From Staphylococcus sp. IVB6240 (GTDB taxonomy: Bacteria > Bacillota > Bacilli > Staphylococcales > Staphylococcaceae), in the NCBI RefSeq assembly GCF_025558425.1, contig NZ_CP094718.1, positions 496,001 to 560,000 of the forward strand: a stretch of DNA of 64,000 bases, given 5' to 3'. How positions within the stretch are numbered: position 1 is the first letter of the stretch; each line of letters opens with the position of its first letter. The notes below the pieces were generated by a model, which searched no databases, was not told where the DNA came from, and saw nothing but the letters and a program-made list of their open reading frames with translations. This document shows positions 56,760 to 64,000 of the stretch, piece after piece. A program made the position numbers and the translations under genes.

Positions 56760-57725
56760 ATGGAGAAAATTTTAGTAACACGTCGAATTCCGGAAAAATT
56801 TAAGCAGCGTTTAGAATTAATCGGTGAAGTTGAGATGTGGGATCATCATTTAACACCGATGCCTCGTGAACAGTTTATGGAGACAGCTGCAGATAAAACA
56901 ATTTTACTCATTACATTGAGTGAAAAAATTGATCGTGATTTGCTTGAACAAGCACCTAACTTAAAAATTATTGCCAATATGGCAGTGGGTTATGACAATA
57001 TTGATCTTGCTGAGGCTGAGAAGCGTGATGTCGTCATTTCTAATACACCTCATGTTCTTAGTGAAACAACAGCTGAATTAGGCTTCACATTGATGATGGC
57101 AGCATCTCGCCGTCTATCAGAAGCGATTGATTATGTAAAAGATGGCAAATGGGAAAGCTGGGGACCCTATCTACTAGCTGGAAAAGATATTTATCGTTCA
57201 AAAGTCGGTATTTTTGGTATGGGTGAAATTGGTAGAGCATTAGCCCGCCGTTTAAAAGGATTTAATGCAGATATCCTTTATCATAACCGTTCACGTAATA
57301 CGAAGGCAGAAAATGAACTTGGCGCATTTTATACGTCTTTCGAGACACTTGTTCGCGAAAGTGACTTCATTGTCTGTACAGCACCATCAACACCTGATAC
57401 ACGTGATAAATTCAACAAAGAGGTATTCAAAATGATGCGCAATGATGCCATATTCGTGAATATTGGTCGTGGCGATATCGTTGTAGAAGAAGACCTTGTA
57501 GAAGCATTACAAACAGGTGAAATTGCAGGTTGTGCATTGGATGTTGTTCGTGATGAACCAATTCGCATGGACCATCCATTATTAACATTGCCAAATGCGA
57601 TTGTTACACCACATATTGGTAGTGCTACAGTGCTAACACGTGATCAGATGATTCAAACATGTGTGTTAAATATTGAAGACGTCGTGCAAGGAAAATCAGC
57701 ACGTAACCAAGTCTTTATGAAATAG
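56760..57725 (+). CDS. D-2-hydroxyacid dehydrogenase (glyoxylate/glycerate type)
   Basis: A 321-residue NAD(P)H-dependent oxidoreductase of the glycerate/hydroxypyruvate reductase group. GIFGMGEIGRALARRL near 148-163 binds the nucleotide; catalytic Arg in NIGRGD near 237, Glu near 266 and His in TPHIGSAT near 285 are present. ATG 56760 comes after the yutF stop; the in-frame TTG at 56739 would overlap it. A second such family member, ldhD, lies at 29368. Confidence 0.87.
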   Translation: MEKILVTRRIPEKFKQRLELIGEVEMWDHHLTPMPREQFMETAADKTILLITLSEKIDRDLLEQAPNLKIIANMAVGYDNIDLAEAEKRDVVISNTPHVLSETTAELGFTLMMAASRRLSEAIDYVKDGKWESWGPYLLAGKDIYRSKVGIFGMGEIGRALARRLKGFNADILYHNRSRNTKAENELGAFYTSFETLVRESDFIVCTAPSTPDTRDKFNKEVFKMMRNDAIFVNIGRGDIVVEEDLVEALQTGEIAGCALDVVRDEPIRMDHPLLTLPNAIVTPHIGSATVLTRDQMIQTCVLNIEDVVQGKSARNQVFMK

Positions 57726-57738
57726 AAAATAGGATGAG

Positions 57739-57778
57739 GTTGGACAATATTGTTTAGTTGTCCAACCCCATTTTTTAT
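57739..57778 (+). terminator. Terminator after the hydroxyacid dehydrogenase gene
   Basis: GGTTGGACAA pairs with TTGTCCAACC and a T-run follows. It also stands between convergent genes. Confidence 0.9.
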
Positions 57779-58116
57779 TGTTCGCTTGTTGTGTCAGTGA
57801 CGTCAAAATGCTCTGACATATAACGTTTTAATGGCTTTAATTGCACATAGCCATCAGCAACATATTCGTCATTCATCGTTACAAGTGGATAAAATAATTC
57901 GTCATTTCGAATTTGCTCAATAAATTGTTCATCGTGATCTGTTAAGTTCTCTGTGTCACGGTCAATATCGATGTATGTGAATTTAAAGTTAAGATTTGGA
58001 TATTTTTTAGGTAATAACGTTTCTAACCAATCATAGGTGTTGCGTGCACTTGGTGCGTTGACACAACTTGCACAAACAGTTTCAGCTCCATATATTACTA
58101 CGCTCACTTTTGTCAT
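57775..58116 (-). CDS. YuzD family protein
   Basis: A 113-residue DUF1462/YuzD protein. The N-terminal VIYGAETVCASCVNAPSARNTYDWLETLLPKKYP contains a CASC pair in a thioredoxin-like fold, then YIDIDRDTENL and DDEYVADGYVQLKPLKRYM. A redox or disulfide role is possible, but not known. It is divergent from the nfu gene across about 100 bases. The start follows GGGGATGTTC on the minus strand. Confidence 0.83.
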   Translation of the reverse strand: MTKVSVVIYGAETVCASCVNAPSARNTYDWLETLLPKKYPNLNFKFTYIDIDRDTENLTDHDEQFIEQIRNDELFYPLVTMNDEYVADGYVQLKPLKRYMSEHFDVTDTTSEQ

Positions 58117-58219
58117 TTGAACATCCCCCTAGTTAATAGAATAGATTTTCGATACTATTTCTATTATAATAAGAAAGAGGAAGAATATGAACCATTTAAG
58201 TTGAAAGGAGGCATTGTAT

Positions 58220-58462
58220 ATGCCAACTGAAGATACAACAATGTACGATCAAGTCGCAGAAGTCATTGAAAAATTACGTCCATTTTTACTCCGTGATGGT
58301 GGTGACTGTGCACTCGTTGACGTAGAAGATGGAATTGTAAAACTTCAATTATTAGGTGCTTGTGGGACTTGCCCAAGTAGTACAATTACATTGAAGGCAG
58401 GTATTGAGCGTGCCCTTGTAGAAGAAGTGCCTGGTGTTATTGAGGTAGAACAAGTATTTTAA
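58220..58462 (+). CDS. nfu: NifU C-terminal-domain Fe-S carrier (Nfu)
   Basis: An 80-residue Fe-S cluster carrier that passes clusters to target proteins. Cys48 and Cys51 in CGTCPSST coordinate the cluster at a dimer interface. The [25 protein letters not shown] segment is typical. ATG 58220 follows AAAGGAGGC. It is the YutI homologue by neighbourhood; the S. aureus homologue is called Nfu. Confidence 0.93.
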   Translation: MPTEDTTMYDQVAEVIEKLRPFLLRDGGDCALVDVEDGIVKLQLLGACGTCPSSTITLKAGIERALVEEVPGVIEVEQVF

Positions 58463-58476
58463 TAGAAAATAGATAG

Positions 58477-58513
58477 AAAGCCTGTGGCGTTGATGTTGCC
58501 ACAGGCTTTTCGT
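58477..58513. terminator. Bidirectional terminator
   Basis: AAAGCCTGTGGC pairs with GCCACAGGCTTT with T-rich flanks, between nfu and the convergent dehydrogenase gene. Confidence 0.92.
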
Positions 58514-59578
58514 TTAACCATTATGATGTTTATAGAGCCATAAGACACCGGATTTTAAGATCGATGCAAGTCGACCTGTCACAGTCGTATCCATCAAATA
58601 AGCAAAGCCTTTCTTTTCTCCAAGTGCGCCTAAGAAACCTTGAATTTTGATTTCTGGCATTTTTTCAGGAAGTGGCTTCCCTTGCCAAAGTGTCTTTAAG
58701 ACGTCGGCAATTTGATCTGCCTGTTCTTCTGCAAGTTGTGCACTCGGTGCGAATGGTAAGTTTGCACAATCCCCAACAACATAGACGTTGGGATAAGTTG
58801 GAATTTGGTGATATTGATTGACCATGACACGGTTACTGCGACTCAGATCAACAGGTAAATTACGAACGAGTGACACAGGTTGAATACCTGCTGTCCATAC
58901 GATTAAGTCATGTTCGTTTTTCGTATCTTTGTTATAAAGTGTACCTGGTTCAACTTTGACAATATTAGAGTTTGGAACAACTGTTACATTATGTTGATCA
59001 AACCACTTTTTAACATAATTGCTTAGTTTTTCAGGAAATTGATTGAGAATACGGTCCCCACGATCGTACAAGAAGATATCAAGGTCATCACGACTTTCAC
59101 GAAGCGCACTTGCAAGTTCAATCCCACTTAAACCTGCCCCCACAATTCCAACTTGTGCGCCACTTGGTAATTCCGAAATATCATGATACGTTTTACGAGC
59201 GTCTGCCAATGTTTGAATACTATATGTATGTGTCTTAGCACCTGGTACATTGTGATATTTATCTTCACAACCAAGGCCGATAACAAGGTCATCATAATCA
59301 ACACGTGTTTGTCCGACAGAGACGATTTGGTTATCGAGATCAATGTTTGTGATCTCTCCATAGACAGTATTAATACGCTCATCTTTTGGAAAGTTTACGC
59401 GAACTTCTTTATCAGATTTTGAACCAGCAGCTAAAGCATAGAATTCAGTTTTTAATCCATGATATGGCATGCGGTCAATTAATGTGACACGAAAATCCTC
59501 AGGCAAAGCCTCTGGTAATATTCTTGATAAGATACGCATATTACCGTATCCGCCACCTAATAAAACTAAACTTTTCAT
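58514..59578 (-). CDS. NAD(P)/FAD-dependent oxidoreductase, NDH-2-like
   Basis: A 354-residue flavoprotein of the type II NADH dehydrogenase family, YutJ-like. FAD-binding LLGGGYGNMRILSRI is at the N terminus, GIVGAGLSGIELASAL near 153-168 binds NAD, and VYVVGDCANLPFAPSAQLAEEQADQIA near 280 is the second FAD contact. The ATG at 59578 follows GGGGAG on the minus strand; upstream in-frame residues are not supported. A second enzyme (ndh) lies at 60731. Confidence 0.85.
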   Translation of the reverse strand: MKSLVLLGGGYGNMRILSRILPEALPEDFRVTLIDRMPYHGLKTEFYALAAGSKSDKEVRVNFPKDERINTVYGEITNIDLDNQIVSVGQTRVDYDDLVIGLGCEDKYHNVPGAKTHTYSIQTLADARKTYHDISELPSGAQVGIVGAGLSGIELASALRESRDDLDIFLYDRGDRILNQFPEKLSNYVKKWFDQHNVTVVPNSNIVKVEPGTLYNKDTKNEHDLIVWTAGIQPVSLVRNLPVDLSRSNRVMVNQYHQIPTYPNVYVVGDCANLPFAPSAQLAEEQADQIADVLKTLWQGKPLPEKMPEIKIQGFLGALGEKKGFAYLMDTTVTGRLASILKSGVLWLYKHHNG

Positions 59579-59842
59579 TTTTAACTCCCCTTTAACCATG
59601 ATGATTGATGTGATAGGGTACTTTATCAATGCCCCTTTGAAAGTAACTCTATCACGTACAATAACTTAAAAGTTTGATAATTGTTCATATTTAATTATAG
59701 ACATTTTTTGAACTGTTTACAATCATAGGAAGGAAGTCAGTGGCGGAATTTATTCCGTTTATTTCTATGTGAGCCGAGACATAGCGAACTGTGAGGATAT
59801 TTGCTATAATGGCATCATTAAATTGAAAGAAGAAGGTGTAGG

Positions 59843-60079
59843 ATGAATCCAATTGTCGAGTTTTGTATTTCTAATTTGGCAAGAGGTTCTCAAGTGGTTT
59901 TTGATGAGTTGGACAAAGACCCAGATGTGGACGTGTTAGACTATGGATGTCTACAAAATTGTGGTATTTGTAGTTCGGGACTTTATGCACTTGTGAATGG
60001 GGACCTTGTTGAAGGTGAAACACCTGATGAGTTATTAAAAAATATATATTCGCATATAGAAGAAACTTGGTTATTTTAA
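59843..60079 (+). CDS. YuzB family protein
   Basis: A 78-residue DUF1450/YuzB protein. [12 protein letters not shown] near the N terminus and [26 protein letters not shown] contain four cysteines in a spacing that could bind a metal or cluster. Function is unknown. It lies 12 bases before the IscA-type gene, consistent with an Fe-S link. GAAGAAGGTG is the ribosome site. Confidence 0.85.
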   Translation: MNPIVEFCISNLARGSQVVFDELDKDPDVDVLDYGCLQNCGICSSGLYALVNGDLVEGETPDELLKNIYSHIEETWLF

Positions 60080-60091
60080 GGAGGAAATCAT

Positions 60092-60451
60092 ATGTCTACA
60101 GTAACATTAACTGAAGCAGCAGCTTATGAAGTAAAAGATATGTTAAAACAAAACGATATGCCAGATGGGTATTTAAAAGTAAAAGTGAACGGTGGCGGTT
60201 GTACAGGTTTAACATATGGTATGACAGCAGAAGCAGAACCAGGAGAAAATGATGAAGTATTGGAATTTCATGGTTTAAAAGTACTTGTTGATCCTGAAGA
60301 TGCACCTATTTTAAACGGGACGACAATTGACTTTAAACAATCATTAATGGGTGGCGGATTCCAAATTGACAATCCAAATGCGATTGCTTCATGTGGTTGT
60401 GGTAGCTCATTCCGTACAGATAAAGTAGCGGGTACACCAGAAGAATGTTAA
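60092..60451 (+). CDS. sufA: A-type Fe-S cluster carrier (IscA/SufA-like)
   Basis: A 119-residue A-type carrier (HesB/IscA fold) that delivers Fe-S clusters. The three cysteine ligands are Cys37 in NGGGCTGLTYG and Cys101, Cys103 in ASCGCGSSF. The start follows AAGGAGG. It is not in the suf operon but follows yuzB. Naming as SufA reflects its homologue in S. aureus and is not proven. Confidence 0.9.
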   Translation: MSTVTLTEAAAYEVKDMLKQNDMPDGYLKVKVNGGGCTGLTYGMTAEAEPGENDEVLEFHGLKVLVDPEDAPILNGTTIDFKQSLMGGGFQIDNPNAIASCGCGSSFRTDKVAGTPEEC

Positions 60452-60462
60452 TCATCTAAAAA

Positions 60463-60508
60463 CAAAAATAACCATTCCTATGTTCTAATATGGGAATGAT
60501 TATTTTTG
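60463..60508 (+). terminator. Terminator after the IscA-type gene
   Basis: AAAAATAACCATTCC pairs with GGGAATGATTATTTTT. Confidence 0.88.
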
Positions 60509-60730
60509 TATGGTTTTTTAAGCGTTTTCATTTATTGAGGCTATCTTATTTAACTGATGAAAAAATGGTTCTAATAAATAAGAAAGAAATCGTACGAATG
60601 CTTGAATTTAGACTAAAAAAACTATAAACTAATAGATGATTATCTTTTAAGAATTTGTGTACTGTTTTAATAAAGTGGGTATACAGTATCAAATGTATTA
60701 ATAAAATGATGAAGGAATAGGTGAATGAGA

Positions 60731-61933
60731 ATGGCAGAACGTAAAAAAGTACTTGTTTTAGGTGCTGGTTATGCAGGATTACAAACTGTAGCAAAACTCC
60801 AAAAGCAACTTTCAGAAGAAGATGCAGAAATCACATTAGTAAACAAAAACGAATATCACTATGAGTCAACATGGTTACACGAAGCATCAGCTGGAACAAT
60901 CAACTATGAAGATTTATTATATCCAATCGAAAGCGTACTTAAAAAGCATGTAAACTTCGTAAAAGCTGAAGTAACAAAAATTGACCGCAATGCGAAAAAA
61001 GTTGAAACAACTCGTGGTATCTTTGATTTCGATATTCTTGTTGTTGCATTAGGTTTCGAATCAGAAACTTTCGGCATTGAAGGTATGAAAGAACATGCAT
61101 TCCAAATTGAGAACGTTCATACAGCACGTCAAATTTCACGTCATATCGAAGACAAATTTGCAAACTATGCAGCATCTAAAGAAAAAGATGAAAAAGACTT
61201 AGCAATCTTAGTAGGTGGTGCTGGTTTCACAGGTGTTGAATTCTTAGGTGAATTAACTGACCGTATTCCAGAATTAGCAAACAAATATGGTGTAGATCAA
61301 AGCAAAGTAAAAATTACTTGTGTTGAAGCAGCACCAAAAATGTTACCAATGTTCTCTGAAGAGTTAGTTAGCCACGCAGTTAGCTACTTAGAAGAACGCG
61401 GTGTTGAATTTAAAGTAGGTACACCAATCGTTGCTGCAAACGAAAAAGGTTTTGTTGTAAAAGTAGACGACAAAGAACAACAACTTGAAGCAAATACAGT
61501 AGTATGGGCTGCAGGTGTTCGTGGTAGCAACTTAATGGAAAAATCATTTGAAGGTGTAAAACGTGGTCGTATTGTGACTAAACAAGACTTAACAATCGAA
61601 GGCTATGATGACATCTTCGTTATCGGTGATGTTTCAGCGTTTATCCCAGAAGGTGGAGAACGTCCATTACCAACAACTGCACAAATCGCAATGCAACAAG
61701 GTGAAAAAACAGCGACAAACATTGCGCATATCTTGAAAGGTGAACCAACTGAAAACTTTACTTACGTTGATCGTGGTACAGTATGTTCATTAGGTCGTCA
61801 TGACGGTGTAGGTATTGTTTACGGCCGTGAAATCACTGGTAAAAAAGCTGCTTTCATGAAACGTGTTATTGATACACGTGCCATCTTCAAAATTGGTGGT
61901 TTAGGCTTAGCTTACAAAAAAGGTAAATTTTAA
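60731..61933 (+). CDS. ndh: Type II NADH dehydrogenase
   Basis: A 400-residue single-subunit NADH:quinone oxidoreductase, main NADH entry point into the respiratory chain in staphylococci. The FAD site [16 protein letters not shown] is near residues 9-24, the NAD site [17 protein letters not shown] near 161-177 and the quinone-contact [17 protein letters not shown] near 315. The C terminus ends with the amphipathic [18 protein letters not shown] typical of membrane anchoring. ATG 60731 is preferred over ATG 60725. It matches the S. aureus protein closely from memory. Confidence 0.95.
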   Translation: MAERKKVLVLGAGYAGLQTVAKLQKQLSEEDAEITLVNKNEYHYESTWLHEASAGTINYEDLLYPIESVLKKHVNFVKAEVTKIDRNAKKVETTRGIFDFDILVVALGFESETFGIEGMKEHAFQIENVHTARQISRHIEDKFANYAASKEKDEKDLAILVGGAGFTGVEFLGELTDRIPELANKYGVDQSKVKITCVEAAPKMLPMFSEELVSHAVSYLEERGVEFKVGTPIVAANEKGFVVKVDDKEQQLEANTVVWAAGVRGSNLMEKSFEGVKRGRIVTKQDLTIEGYDDIFVIGDVSAFIPEGGERPLPTTAQIAMQQGEKTATNIAHILKGEPTENFTYVDRGTVCSLGRHDGVGIVYGREITGKKAAFMKRVIDTRAIFKIGGLGLAYKKGKF

Positions 61934-61951
61934 TCGAATATAAATGACTAG

Positions 61952-61992
61952 AAAAATCGAGTGGTGCTTTACGCACTTGCTCGATTTTTTGC
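61952..61992 (+). terminator. Terminator after ndh
   Basis: AAAAATCGAGTGGTGC pairs with GCACTTGCTCGATTTTT. Confidence 0.92.
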
Positions 61993-62081
61993 TGTCATAG
62001 CATATGAAAAGGGCACACGTATAGAGACGAGGTGGCCTGATTTGCTACAATAGAATCAATAAGTTGAAAGGGGATTTGGCA

Positions 62082-63548
62082 ATGACAACAAAAAGAGAAA
62101 AAGAGCAAGTTTATGTAATAGGGATTCCTGACCAATTCAATCAATATGTAACGAACGCAATCCCAGACGACACATTATCTGAAGCACTTCAAAAATTAAA
62201 AAAACAAAAGTTTATTAAAAGTCATTTAGGTGCGGTTTCTGTTGTTCCAGTAACAGTAGATGATGTACAGCATAAATTTGTAACAGTAGGACTAGGGAAT
62301 ATCAGTCATCAAGAACAACGTGACTATTTAAAAATTGGGGGTAATTTATTTCAATATCTTCAACAAGAACGTATCACTGAGATACAACTATATCCATACA
62401 CATTTTTATCAAAATCAGTTGATTCACAATATGTCTTTCAAACAATGGGAATACAATATGAACAGGCAACATATGAATTTGATAGTTACCGATCTGACAA
62501 AGTGGCACCATTTGAATTGAATATTGAATGGCTCTCTGCAGATGAAGAACATCAACAAGCATTTGATCAAGGACAAAAGCTTGGAAAGGCTATTAATTAT
62601 GCGAGAACTTTAGGTAATATACCACCAAATATATTAACACCTGATTATTTAGCCACACTTGTTCAAGAGCATTTTGAAGGTACGAAAGTTCAAGTTGATG
62701 TCAAAGATGAGTCAGCCATTCAACAAGAAGGATTTGGTTTAATTCATGCAGTCGGAAAAGGCTCTGTTAATCCACCACGCGTGATTACATTAAAATACGA
62801 AGGAAATTCAGAGCAGGCAGATGATGTCATTGCATTAGTCGGTAAAGGGATTACTTATGATTCAGGTGGCTATTCAATCAAGTCAAAAACAGGCATGCCA
62901 ACAATGAAATTTGATATGTGTGGTGCAGCGAATGTCATTGGTATGGTTGATGCGATTGCAAATTTGAAATTAAAAGTGAACATTGTTGCGGTAATTGCAG
63001 CAGCAGAAAATATGATTGATAACAATGCGATGAAACCGGATGATGTCTTTACAGCATTAAGTGGCGAAACAGTTGAGGTACCTAATACAGATGCAGAAGG
63101 ACGTCTTGTACTAGGAGATGCGTCATTTTATGCAAATCAATTCGCACCTAAGTTAATTATTGATTTTGCTACGCTGACAGGTGCGGCAGTTGTTGCTTTA
63201 GGAGAAGATAAAGCAGCAATATTCAATAAAAATGCGGATAAAGCACTACTACAAGCAATATTGGAAACAGCAAATCGCGTAGATGAAGCGGTATATGAAT
63301 TACCAATCACTGAAACAGAACGTCGAAATATTAAAGCATCAGATGTTGCTGATTTAACAAATCATGTGAATGCGCACGGCAAAGCATTATTTGCAGCAGC
63401 ATTTGTCACGCATTTTAGTGGAGAAACACCTCATTTACATGTCGATATCGCAGGACCAGCTACAACAACGAAATCATCTTATAAAGGACCTAAGGGACCA
63501 ACAGGATATATGATACCTACAATTGTTAATTGGTTGATGACACGATAA
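62082..63548 (+). CDS. pepA: Leucyl aminopeptidase, M17 family
   Basis: A 488-residue M17 metallopeptidase that removes N-terminal residues from peptides. The N-terminal macro-like domain (about 1-165) is followed by the dinuclear catalytic domain with ALVGKGITYDSGGYSIKSK (Lys and Asp ligands) near 258-276, MKFDMCGAANV near 281 and NTDAEGRLVLGDAS near 341-354, which holds the metal ligands and catalytic arginine. ATG 62082 follows AAAGGGGAT. It is flanked by terminators and probably transcribed alone. Confidence 0.93.
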   Translation: MTTKREKEQVYVIGIPDQFNQYVTNAIPDDTLSEALQKLKKQKFIKSHLGAVSVVPVTVDDVQHKFVTVGLGNISHQEQRDYLKIGGNLFQYLQQERITEIQLYPYTFLSKSVDSQYVFQTMGIQYEQATYEFDSYRSDKVAPFELNIEWLSADEEHQQAFDQGQKLGKAINYARTLGNIPPNILTPDYLATLVQEHFEGTKVQVDVKDESAIQQEGFGLIHAVGKGSVNPPRVITLKYEGNSEQADDVIALVGKGITYDSGGYSIKSKTGMPTMKFDMCGAANVIGMVDAIANLKLKVNIVAVIAAAENMIDNNAMKPDDVFTALSGETVEVPNTDAEGRLVLGDASFYANQFAPKLIIDFATLTGAAVVALGEDKAAIFNKNADKALLQAILETANRVDEAVYELPITETERRNIKASDVADLTNHVNAHGKALFAAAFVTHFSGETPHLHVDIAGPATTTKSSYKGPKGPTGYMIPTIVNWLMTR

Positions 63549-63574
63549 GATACAATTGAAATAAGAAGGATACG

Positions 63575-63627
63575 AAAGAGTGAGAACTGTCTTATGAAAA
63601 GGCATATACTCACTCTTTTTCTTTTTT
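63575..63627 (+). terminator. Terminator after the aminopeptidase gene
   Basis: AAAGAGTGAG pairs with CTCACTCTTT, then a long T-rich run. Confidence 0.85.
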
Positions 63628-63740
63628 GAACACAAATTATTTCATATGATTTAAAAAAGACATATTGACTTAAGGAGTTACAATTGTTATATTGTATACA
63701 CAATACTTTAACTTGGTAATGAACTAAAGGAGTGGGCGGA

Positions 63741-64000
63741 ATGAATGCTGTATTAATCGCAGTATTATTAATGATTGTTTTATGTTTATGTCGACTGAAT
63801 GTCGTCATTAGTTTATTTATAAGTGCACTAGTAGGGGGGATTATCTCAGGTTTATCACTTGAGAAAACAATCTCCGTATTCACATCAAATATCGTTGATG
63901 GTGCAGAAGTGGCATTAAGTTATGCTTTACTGGGTGGATTTGCGGCACTGATTTCATACAGTGGTATCACAGATTATCTTGTACAGAAGATTATTCGTGC
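63741..64000 (+). CDS. Na+/H+ antiporter family protein (N-terminal part)
   Basis: The first 86 codons of a membrane transporter cut off by the window end. Two hydrophobic segments fill residues 3-22 and 24-40, with ISALVGGIISGLSLEKTISVF and ALSYALLGGFAALISYSG resembling the YuiF/NhaC-like Na+/H+ antiporter family. The start follows AAAGGAGTGG. The rest is outside the window, so the assignment is provisional. Confidence 0.75.
   Translation, partial: MNAVLIAVLLMIVLCLCRLNVVISLFISALVGGIISGLSLEKTISVFTSNIVDGAEVALSYALLGGFAALISYSGITDYLVQKIIR

Overview
This window is a chromosomal segment of a staphylococcus. The glycolytic operon (gapR-gapA-pgk-tpiA-gpmI-eno), secG, an esterase, rnr, smpB and ssrA run in the usual staphylococcal order. 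They are followed by aroD, gcvH, metNIQ, the suf operon, lipA, the yut genes, ndh and a leucyl aminopeptidase. Proteins resemble Staphylococcus aureus closely but not identically, and extra gene content (an aminotransferase plus YkvI transporter after eno, paiAB, three metQ copies) suggests a different, perhaps animal-associated, species. The species call is inference only.

Layout: 1-6454 glycolysis; 6687-9705 aminotransferase, YkvI-type transporter and a membrane protein; 9774-14160 secG, est, rnr, smpB and tmRNA; 14147-27533 an integrated mobile island; 27627-39066 lipoprotein, ohr, D-lactate dehydrogenase, aroD, nitroreductase, thiol proteins, gcvH, a SAM riboswitch with the methionine importer, and a DUF368 protein; 39256-44672 sufCDSUB; 44752-46971 a decaying accessory patch; 47067-53708 paiAB, a CBS-domain membrane protein and assorted enzymes; 53794-60451 lipA, yut genes, Nfu and IscA-type Fe-S proteins; 60731-63548 ndh and a leucyl aminopeptidase; 63741-64000 the start of a Na+/H+ antiporter gene.

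The most notable element is the 13.4 kb island in the 3' end of ssrA. It has the plan of a phage-inducible chromosomal island: leftward integrase and a large helix-turn-helix repressor, a rightward early operon, a primase and SF3 helicase, and an iteron-rich presumed origin. It also carries a complete HK97-type head and DNA-packaging set: portal, protease, major capsid protein, connector, HNH nuclease, small and large terminase and head closure protein. It has no tail, lysis or holin genes. This matches a capsid-forming PICI (cf-PICI), which builds its own capsids and depends on a helper phage for tails and lysis. The packaging genes are in permuted order, with a candidate cos site between the HNH and terS genes. 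One unknown gene with its own promoter lies next to attR and is the best cargo candidate.

Several genes are decaying: the middle metQ copy (one-base frameshift), a DUF2335 gene (lost start and internal stop), an MFS transporter (internal amber codon) and a ParB-like remnant in the island. Many gene pairs are separated by clear Rho-independent terminators, which set out the transcription units.
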